Source: an uncultured Hyphomonadaceae bacterium | GTDB taxonomy: Bacteria > Pseudomonadota > Alphaproteobacteria > Caulobacterales > Hyphomonadaceae | Reading direction: 5' to 3' | Assembly (NCBI GenBank): GCA_937873805.1 | Contig: CALMWO010000183.1 | Location: forward strand, 1 to 5,507 | Length of the DNA: 5,507 nt | Shown: positions 1 to 4,359 of the stretch, in pieces | Layout: the number at the start of each line of letters is the position of its first letter | Numbering within the stretch: position 1 is the stretch's first letter | Notes under the pieces: generated by a model | Databases searched by the model: none | Seen by the model: the letters and a program-made list of their open reading frames with translations, nothing else | Told to the model about the DNA's origin: nothing | Made by a program: the position numbers and the translations under genes

Positions 1-55
1 CGGCCACCTCGCGATTGGTGATCAGCGACCGCTGCGGCCAGATCAGCCCGGCCAC
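1..55 (-). CDS. comF: ComF family protein, 5' end only (runs off the left edge)
   Basis: Only the N-terminus is visible. On the minus strand, from a GTG at 55-53, the reading starts M-A-G-L-I-W-P-Q-R-S-L-I-T-N-R-E-V-A and leaves the window. The L-I-W-P-x-R-S-L stretch resembles the start of alphaproteobacterial ComF proteins, which carry a zinc-ribbon and a phosphoribosyltransferase-like domain and are linked to DNA uptake or DNA metabolism; neither domain is inside the window. In alphaproteobacteria comF often lies beside the methyltransferase found just to the right, which supports the call. The start is uncertain. The frame stays open upstream, and a TTG at 151-149 with a GGGGAG stretch 6 nt before it would add about 32 residues rich in Lys and Arg and overlap the divergent gene. 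No good ribosome site precedes the GTG. The identity rests on 18 residues plus context. Confidence 0.5.
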   Translation of the reverse strand, partial: MAGLIWPQRSLITNREVA

Positions 56-138
56 ACCCGGCCCGCGACGTTTGCTTCGCGCCTTATGCTTGCGCTGCGT
101 CTTATCCTTCGCGCGCGAAATCGCTACATAGTCCGGCG

Positions 139-1068
139 ATGACTGGTCCAACCCCCGCTCCCCCCGCAAACCCCATGCGGATATTCGACCGCTCCCTTCA
201 CGCTCAAAGGCGCGGTCGGGCGGCGGCCGGCTATGCGGACTATTCTTTCCTGAAACAGGCGGCAGCGGAAGACATTGCGTTGCGGTTGTCGGCGATCAAT
301 CGCCGGTTTGACCGCGTGCTCGATCTTGGCGCCCATGACGGCACGCTGGCGCGCGCGCTGACATCCGATCCGCTGGTTGCCAGCCGGATCAGCGAGATCG
401 TATCGGCCGACCTTTCCCCCGCCTTCGGGCATCAGGTGGCTGACGAGGAAGCGCTACCTTTCCAGGACCAGTCGTTCGATCTCATCGTCTCGGCTCTGTC
501 GCTGCACTGGGTCAACGATCTGCCCGGCGCGCTGATTCAGATCCGCCGCGCGCTGAAGCCGGACGGTCTTTTCATCGCGACAGTCCTGGGCGGCCGGACG
601 CTGACGGAACTGCGCCAGTCACTGCTGGCCGCCGAAGAGGAAATCCGCGGCGGCGCAGCCAACCGGGTGTCCCCCATGCTGGATGTGATCGATGCTGCAG
701 GCCTGCTCCAGCGCACGCAATTCGCCATGCCGGTCGCAGACAATGACGCGCGCACGGTGCGTTATGCCCATCCGCTGAAACTGCTGACCGACCTGCGCGG
801 CATGGGTGAAACAGCCGCCTTCGCCAACCGCACCAACCCTGCGCTGACGCGCGGCATCCTGATGCGAGCGATGGACATCTACGCGCAGCGCTTCTCCGAC
901 CCTGACGGCCGCGTCCGTGCAACATTCGAGTTTGTCACGCTGTCAGGCTGGGCCCCTGGCCCCGATCAACCCAAGGCAAAACGACCTGGCAGCGCAAGCG
1001 TGCGCCTTGCCGATGCTCTGGGTGTGAAAGAACAGAAAGCTGGCGAAAAGACCGGCCCTACTAGCTAG
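139..1068 (+). CDS. SAM-dependent methyltransferase, BioC/NDUFAF5-like
   Basis: The 309-residue protein has a class I (Rossmann) methyltransferase fold of the Methyltransf_11 type. Motif I, the SAM-binding loop, is V60-L-D-L-G-A-H-D-G68. The motif IV/post-motif region S112-F-D-L-I-V-S-A-L-S-L-H-W-V-N-D-L-P129 is characteristic of the BioC and NDUFAF5 group, and K-P-D-G follows at the usual distance. BioC methylates malonyl-ACP in biotin synthesis, whereas NDUFAF5 relatives act in complex I assembly. In alphaproteobacteria this gene next to comF is usually annotated only as a methyltransferase, so I give no symbol; no biotin genes are nearby. Homologues usually begin near M-x-I-F-D-R, which here is M13 (ATG at 175). 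The first 12 residues are Pro/Ala-rich and may not be translated. Neither ATG has a clear Shine-Dalgarno site. The tail after about residue 280 is a charged, probably disordered extension. Its TAG overlaps the stop of the convergent pilin gene. Confidence 0.85.
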   Translation: MTGPTPAPPANPMRIFDRSLHAQRRGRAAAGYADYSFLKQAAAEDIALRLSAINRRFDRVLDLGAHDGTLARALTSDPLVASRISEIVSADLSPAFGHQVADEEALPFQDQSFDLIVSALSLHWVNDLPGALIQIRRALKPDGLFIATVLGGRTLTELRQSLLAAEEEIRGGAANRVSPMLDVIDAAGLLQRTQFAMPVADNDARTVRYAHPLKLLTDLRGMGETAAFANRTNPALTRGILMRAMDIYAQRFSDPDGRVRATFEFVTLSGWAPGPDQPKAKRPGSASVRLADALGVKEQKAGEKTGPTS

Positions 1069-1240
1069 CCGCCTCGACCTTGTCCTTGAGGTCCACGAAA
1101 GCGCCGTTCGCCGACTGGCCCAGCGAGCTGACGCCGCCAATGACGGCAACGCAGATAACGGCTGCGATCAGGCCGTATTCGATCGCTGTTGCGCCGGAAC
1201 GGTCACGAAGAAATCGGAGGAGAGCTTTCGTCGTTTTCAT
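1061..1240 (-). CDS. Flp/Fap-type type IVb pilin
   Basis: This 59-residue protein is built like a Flp prepilin. It has a short basic leader (residues 1-16, ending R-D-R-S-G), a prepilin peptidase site between G16 and A17, the signature A-T-A-I-E21-Y22-G-L-I-A with Glu at +5 and Tyr at +6 of the mature chain, a hydrophobic helix to about residue 38, and a short polar tail. Mature length is about 43 residues. Flp pilins are processed by a TadV/CpaA-type peptidase and assembled at the inner membrane by a Tad apparatus for surface adhesion; none of that machinery is in this window. I chose the ATG at 1240 because its A-T-G-A overlaps the TGA of the upstream mutT-type gene, which suggests translational coupling. 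An in-frame ATG at 1261 would add seven residues and a longer overlap. It is the last gene of the presumed unit and ends in the convergent palindrome with the methyltransferase. Confidence 0.85.
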   Translation of the reverse strand: MKTTKALLRFLRDRSGATAIEYGLIAAVICVAVIGGVSSLGQSANGAFVDLKDKVEAAS

Positions 1241-1671
1241 GTGCGGCTCGCTTTCGACCAATCGATGAATCTCTCGAACAGGGGCAGATCAGCCTCAGGC
1301 GCTGGATAGCTCCTGATCTCCGCGGCTGACACCCATGCGAGCTGCTGCCCCTCCCGGGCTTCGACCTCGCCCTCCCAACGCCGGGCAATGAAGACCGGCA
1401 TGAGCAGGTGAAATTTCTCATAGGCATGCGAAGCGAAGGAAAAGGCTTCCATGTCGGCCTCGGAAACGGCGATGCCCAGCTCTTCCATCAGTTCGCGCGC
1501 GAGCGCTCCCTGAGGGCTTTCACCGGCTTCGACCTTGCCGCCTGGGAATTCCCAGAGACCCGCCATCGCTTTTCCCTTGGGCCGCTGCGCAAGCAGCAAA
1601 CGCCCGTCCCTTCGAATCAACGCCACCGCGGCAACGAGAACCAGCGGCTTTGCGTCCGACCCTTGTGTCAT
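1237..1671 (-). CDS. mutT: Nudix hydrolase, MutT-like (8-oxo-dGTP diphosphatase type)
   Basis: The 144-residue protein has a complete Nudix box fitting G-x5-E-x7-R-E-U-x-E-E-x-G-U: G45, E51, R59-E60-L61, E63-E64, G66-I67. The acidic residues bind the magnesium needed to hydrolyse nucleoside diphosphate-linked substrates. Around the box, L-L-L-A-Q-R-P-K-G-K (25-34) and G-L-W-E-F-P-G-G (38-45) are the usual MutT substrate-side sequences, and length matches the family. MutT sanitises oxidised guanine nucleotides in the cytoplasm; the exact substrate cannot be read from the sequence. The gene starts 31 bp after argJ, and argJ followed by mutT is a recurrent alphaproteobacterial order. In rhizobia a GNAT acetyltransferase gene often sits between them and is absent here. 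No clear Shine-Dalgarno site precedes the ATG, so expression may depend on the argJ transcript. Its stop overlaps the start of the downstream pilin gene. Confidence 0.92.
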   Translation of the reverse strand: MTQGSDAKPLVLVAAVALIRRDGRLLLAQRPKGKAMAGLWEFPGGKVEAGESPQGALARELMEELGIAVSEADMEAFSFASHAYEKFHLLMPVFIARRWEGEVEAREGQQLAWVSAAEIRSYPAPEADLPLFERFIDWSKASRT

Positions 1672-1702
1672 ATCGAGGTAAGCGTGGCGTGCAGGTGCAG
1701 GA

Positions 1703-2944
1703 TCAACTTCTGTAGGCTCCGTTTATCTTCACGTAACCATCGGTGAGATCGCAGGTCCAGACGCGGGCCGTTCCGCGCCCAACGCCAACATCGACGCGGA
1801 TGAAAACCTCCTGTCCCGAAACGGTACGGGTGGCTTTCTCTTCCGAATAATCCGCCGCGCGCGCGCCGTCCTTGGCCACCAGATGGTCGCCGAACCACAG
1901 CGAGATGCGGTCACGTTCAACCGGCTCGGCCGTCTTGCCGACTGCCATCACGACACGACCCCAGTTGGCGTCGCCGGCTGCAATCGCCGTCTTCACCAGC
2001 GGCGAATTGGCGATCGAGCACGCGATGGTCTTCGCCGAAGCGTCGCTGGCAGCGCCCTCGACCGTGATCTCGATGATTTTGGTCGCGCCCTCGCCGTCCC
2101 GCACGATCTGCGTGGCAAGGTCCAGAAGCACGCGGTGCATCGCCTCGATGAAGCCTTCAAGACGCGGATCATCGGGATTGTCGATCGGCTCGCCGCCGGC
2201 AGCGCCCGTTGCAAAGAACAGCAGCGTGTCAGACGTCGAGGTGTCGCTGTCGACAGTGATGCAATTGTAGGTGAGATCGCCCAGTTTGGAGATCAGCGCC
2301 TGGCACACTTTGGGGCCGAGGTTCGCGTCCGTGAACATGTAGTTCAGCGTCGTCGCCATGTTGGGCTGGATCATGCCAGATCCTTTGGCGACGCCCACGA
2401 TCGCCACATTGCGGCGGTTCAGATCGACAATCTCGCCTGACGCCTTGGCGAACGTGTCTGTGGTGCGGATGCAGTTGGCGACCTTTTCCCAGTCGGGCGC
2501 GCCCAGTTTTTCCCAGACGGTCTCGACCCCGCCCGACACGATATGCGCGGGCAGCGGCTCGCCGATCACGCCTGTCGCCGACACGAAGACCTCGTGATCC
2601 GTGCAGCCCGACTTCTTGACGGCCGAGGCAATCGTCGCGCGGTTCTTGGCGATGCCAGCCGCACCCGTGAACGCGTTGGAATTGCCCGTGTTGACCACCA
2701 GCACCCGCGCGCGTCCGCCACCCGCTTTCAGCGCGGCGCGGCACCAGTCGACATCATCCGACCGCGTCGATGAATTGGTGAAGATGCCGCCGACAGACGC
2801 GCCCTGCGGAAAATGCACGACCAGAAGATCGTCACGCACCTTGCCCTTGTAAAGGCCAAGCGAATGCGTCGTCAGTTCAATGCCGCCGACCTTCGGCAAA
2901 ACCGGGAACCGCTCCGGTGCGAGCGGGGATACGGGCAGGTCCAT
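1703..2944 (-). CDS. argJ: Glutamate N-acetyltransferase / amino-acid N-acetyltransferase (ArgJ)
   Basis: ArgJ moves the acetyl group from N-acetylornithine to glutamate, recycling acetyl in arginine synthesis; bifunctional forms also use acetyl-CoA. The 413-residue protein is of normal family length. N85-T-G-N-S-N-A-F-T-G94 and S122-A-T-G-V-I-G128 (T124-G125 being the likely oxyanion hole) are conserved. The self-cleavage site lies in K187-G-S-G-M-I-Q-P-N-M-A-T-T-L200, where cleavage between A197 and T198 separates the alpha and beta chains and exposes T198 as nucleophile. Further family blocks are V-D-S-D-T-S-T-S-D-T, D-G-E-G-A-T-K, G-D-A-N-W-G-R and a C-terminal N-G-A-Y-R-S. The frame is open far upstream, but homology starts at M-D-L-P-V-S-P-L-A-P, so the ATG at 2944-2942 is used, 25 bp after the foldase stop. 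A second Thr follows the nucleophile where many relatives have Met. Bifunctionality cannot be settled from this window. Confidence 0.96.
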   Translation of the reverse strand: MDLPVSPLAPERFPVLPKVGGIELTTHSLGLYKGKVRDDLLVVHFPQGASVGGIFTNSSTRSDDVDWCRAALKAGGGRARVLVVNTGNSNAFTGAAGIAKNRATIASAVKKSGCTDHEVFVSATGVIGEPLPAHIVSGGVETVWEKLGAPDWEKVANCIRTTDTFAKASGEIVDLNRRNVAIVGVAKGSGMIQPNMATTLNYMFTDANLGPKVCQALISKLGDLTYNCITVDSDTSTSDTLLFFATGAAGGEPIDNPDDPRLEGFIEAMHRVLLDLATQIVRDGEGATKIIEITVEGAASDASAKTIACSIANSPLVKTAIAAGDANWGRVVMAVGKTAEPVERDRISLWFGDHLVAKDGARAADYSEEKATRTVSGQEVFIRVDVGVGRGTARVWTCDLTDGYVKINGAYRS

Positions 2945-2969
2945 ATTGCTGGCCACGGCGCGGAACTTT

Positions 2970-4115
2970 CTACTGGGACGGTGGTGTTGGAGACGGCGTT
3001 GCCGGCACGGTTGCGGGCGCCGTGGCCGGAGGGGCAACAACCGGCTTGGGCTGCGTCGCGGCCGGTGCCGGCTTCGCTGGCGCAGGTGTTGCCGGGGCTG
3101 GCGTTGCCGGAGCTGGCGCGGTTGTCGCCGGAGCAGCGCCTGCGTCTGGCGTGGCCACAGCCGGCGCCGGTGCCTCCGGCTGCGGCGCAACTGCCGGAGC
3201 TGCCGCTGGCGCAGCAGGCGCAGGCGCCGCGCGCGGCTCATCCAGCCGGGAATTGCGCGGGCTGGTTTTCTTGCTGATCTCCGCCTCGCTGCGCAGCTGT
3301 TTGAGGATTTCCTCAAGCTGGGTGCGCCGCAGGAATTGGACGATCGGCCCGCGCAGTTCTTCGATCGAGGGCGGCTGTTCCTTCCGCACCTCGTCGATCT
3401 TCACCACGTGCCAGCCCATCTGGTCTTCGAATGGCCGGGAGATGCCGCCGCTTGGCGTGGAGCGGATCACCTTGGCGAATTCCGGCGTCGCATCGTCGAC
3501 CGTCATGTAGCCAAGGTCGCCGCCGTCCATGCGGGTCGCCTGGTCGGTCGAGCGCTTCGAGGCCAACACCGTGAACTCGGCGCCCGCTTTCAGCTCGGCA
3601 GCCACGGCATCGATGGCTTCCTTCGTGGGCGCCAGGATGTGACGGACATGCGCCTCGTCATCCAGCACCAGCAGCTGAACCTGCGCGTCGTACATCTTGC
3701 GGATCGCCGCCTCGTCGACTTTCTCGTCGGCGACATGCTCGAGCAGGATATTGCCCAGGATATTGTCGCGCGCCGTCTGCAGCCGGTGGCGCGCCTCGGG
3801 TTCCTCATCCAGCCCGCGGGAGAGCGCCTCCATGGCGAGCAGCTTGATCTCGATCAGCTGGTCGAGGATTTCGTTGAACTCGGCGCTCTCGGGTTCCAGC
3901 GTCTCGCCTTCCCGGACGAGGCCCTTCATCCGGGCCTCCATTTCGACGTCCGAGACGTAGATGGTCTGGCCGTTAACGGTTGCCGCCTCGGCCGAGGGAT
4001 CGCCGCTGGCGGCTTCCCTATCGGCAGGCGCCTGGTCGCCACCGCACCCCGACAGGGTCAGGCAGGCCAGCAGGGCGGCCGCTGCGGCGCCGCTGAAGCG
4101 TGTCCCAAAAGCCAT
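2970..4115 (-). CDS. Lipoprotein parvulin-type peptidyl-prolyl isomerase (SurA/PrsA-like)
   Basis: This is an exported foldase of 381 residues. Residues 1-24 form a lipoprotein signal peptide with lipobox L21-S-G-C24. Position +2 is Gly, not Asp, so outer-membrane sorting is possible. A SurA-N-like helical region begins with V47-N-G-Q-T-I-Y-V-S-D-V-E58. The PpiC (parvulin) domain spans about 154-245, with H156-V-R-H-I-L161, M196-D-G-G-D-L-G-Y203, the F-E-D-Q-M-G-W-H-V-V-K block (229-239) and catalytic-site histidines in the usual places. A basic helix follows, then an Ala/Pro-rich tail from about 296 to the end. The ATG at 4115 is chosen because GAGGAG lies 7 nt upstream; a TTG at 4130 would place the ribosome site inside the coding region. 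It faces secA across 244 bp and leads argJ, an order common in alphaproteobacteria. The likely role is folding secreted proteins in the periplasm; specific clients are unknown. Confidence 0.9.
   Translation of the reverse strand: MAFGTRFSGAAAAALLACLTLSGCGGDQAPADREAASGDPSAEAATVNGQTIYVSDVEMEARMKGLVREGETLEPESAEFNEILDQLIEIKLLAMEALSRGLDEEPEARHRLQTARDNILGNILLEHVADEKVDEAAIRKMYDAQVQLLVLDDEAHVRHILAPTKEAIDAVAAELKAGAEFTVLASKRSTDQATRMDGGDLGYMTVDDATPEFAKVIRSTPSGGISRPFEDQMGWHVVKIDEVRKEQPPSIEELRGPIVQFLRRTQLEEILKQLRSEAEISKKTSPRNSRLDEPRAAPAPAAPAAAPAVAPQPEAPAPAVATPDAGAAPATTAPAPATPAPATPAPAKPAPAATQPKPVVAPPATAPATVPATPSPTPPSQ
2973..3230 (-). repeat. Low-complexity Ala/Pro-rich tail with imperfect 15-bp repeats
   Basis: This is the 3' end of the foldase gene. 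It encodes about 86 residues made mostly of Ala and Pro with some Thr, and is nearly free of charge. The clearest part lies at 3076-3120, where three adjacent imperfect 15-bp units (such as GCCGGGGCTGGCGTT, + strand) encode P-A-P-A-T repeats. Such a region is expected to be extended and disordered, and its copy number could change by slippage. Its composition also keeps several other frames open across this region, which explains long but meaningless overlapping reading frames. Confidence 0.85.
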
Positions 4116-4122
4116 TCCCGGT

Positions 4123-4128
4123 CTCCTC
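4123..4128 (-). promoter_or_regulatory. Shine-Dalgarno site of the foldase gene
   Basis: GAGGAG on the minus strand lies 7 nt before the ATG at 4115. It is the clearest ribosome site in the window and decides the start of the foldase gene against the TTG at 4130. Confidence 0.85.
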
Positions 4129-4133
4129 AAGCT

Positions 4134-4158
4134 GTTAAAGCTGTCTTCAGGCGGTCAG
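4134..4158 (-). promoter_or_regulatory. Possible housekeeping promoter of the foldase-argJ-mutT-pilin unit
   Basis: On the minus strand, CTGACCG (4158-4152) and GCTTTAAC (4141-4134) are 10 bp apart. They resemble the Caulobacter vegetative consensus TTGACGS-N10-14-GCTANAWC; the -10 part matches at all fixed positions but one and the -35 part at five of seven. A weakness is that the transcript would start very close to the GAGGAG site, leaving a leader of only about 12 nt. Other promoters further up are possible. Confidence 0.25.
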
Positions 4159-4163
4159 GGCTA

Positions 4164-4185
4164 CCAGTGCCAAGATTGACACTGG
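4164..4185. promoter_or_regulatory. Near-perfect palindrome, candidate operator in the foldase/secA divergent region
   Basis: Arms CCAGTGCCAA (4164-4173) and TTGACACTGG (4176-4185) are inverted copies with 9 of 10 pairs matching and a 2-bp spacer. The right arm contains a perfect TTGACA hexamer (4176-4181, +) that could act as a -35 element for a distal secA promoter, although the sequence 17 bp downstream (TACGTG) is a poor -10. Symmetry and position between two divergent genes suit a dimeric regulator site; a transcript hairpin is the other reading. No run of T follows on either strand, so a terminator is unlikely. Confidence 0.45.
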
Positions 4186-4223
4186 GTAAGCTGGTCCTTA
4201 CGTGTCGCCAATGCGCAAGTCGA

Positions 4224-4296
4224 GGGAGTTTCCCCGGTAGTTTTCCGAGGAATTTCAGCGGTGCGGCGCTGGCGTAGCCGAGGCCGGAAAACTCCC
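4224..4296 (+). repeat. Split inverted repeat upstream of secA
   Basis: GGGAGTTT (4224-4231) is the exact reverse complement of AAACTCCC (4289-4296), and TTTTCCG (4241-4247) is the reverse complement of CGGAAAA (4285-4291). Together the left parts can pair with the single right segment CGGAAAACTCCC (4285-4296), leaving a 12-nt internal bulge and a loop of about 37 nt. If transcription of secA begins upstream of it, this could form a structured leader; if it begins at the AT-rich element near 4305 it would be DNA only. Function is unknown. Confidence 0.4.
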
Positions 4297-4301
4297 CCGG
4301 A

Positions 4302-4312
4302 TACACTATATA
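4302..4312 (+). promoter_or_regulatory. secA: Possible -10 region of a proximal secA promoter
   Basis: TACACTATATA is an isolated AT-rich run in GC-rich surroundings. ACTATATA (4305-4312) matches the Caulobacter-type -10 GCTANAWC at five of seven fixed positions. No recognisable -35 lies at the right distance, so this is a weak call. A start here would give secA a leader of about 40 nt that carries the hairpin at 4322-4336. Confidence 0.3.
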
Positions 4313-4321
4313 CCTAGGGGC

Positions 4322-4336
4322 CCGCGACCATCGCGG
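4322..4336 (+). repeat. Short GC-rich hairpin in the secA leader
   Basis: CCGCGA, a CCA loop and TCGCGG form a perfect 6-bp stem with a 3-nt loop, ending 23 nt before the secA ATG. No T run follows, so it does not look like an intrinsic terminator. It could affect transcript stability or ribosome access. Confidence 0.5.
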
Positions 4337-4359
4337 CAGGCTGGCAGCGGAATATCTGA

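Noticed and set aside
1408..1746. A 112-codon plus-strand frame over mutT and the argJ-mutT gap
   Set aside because: It lies opposite the complete Nudix box and has no motif of its own, so it is a shadow frame.
3076..3120. Short tandem units as a possible CRISPR or mobile repeat
   Set aside because: The 15-bp units are adjacent with no spacers, stay in frame and encode P-A-P-A-T, so they are coding low-complexity sequence.
2945..3316. N-terminal extension of argJ to 537 residues
   Set aside because: The added 124 residues are an Arg/Gln/Leu-rich shadow of the foldase tail in another frame. ArgJ homology and normal length begin at the ATG at 2944.
4116..4130. TTG start of the foldase gene at 4130
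   Set aside because: It would put the GAGGAG ribosome site inside the coding sequence. The ATG at 4115 is ideally spaced from that site and gives a normal lipoprotein signal peptide.
2880..4277. A 465-codon plus-strand reading frame opposite the foldase gene
   Set aside because: It is antisense to a gene with clear lipoprotein and parvulin motifs, is rich in Arg and Gly from GC-rich codons, and shows no domain. It is open only because of base composition and the Ala/Pro tail.
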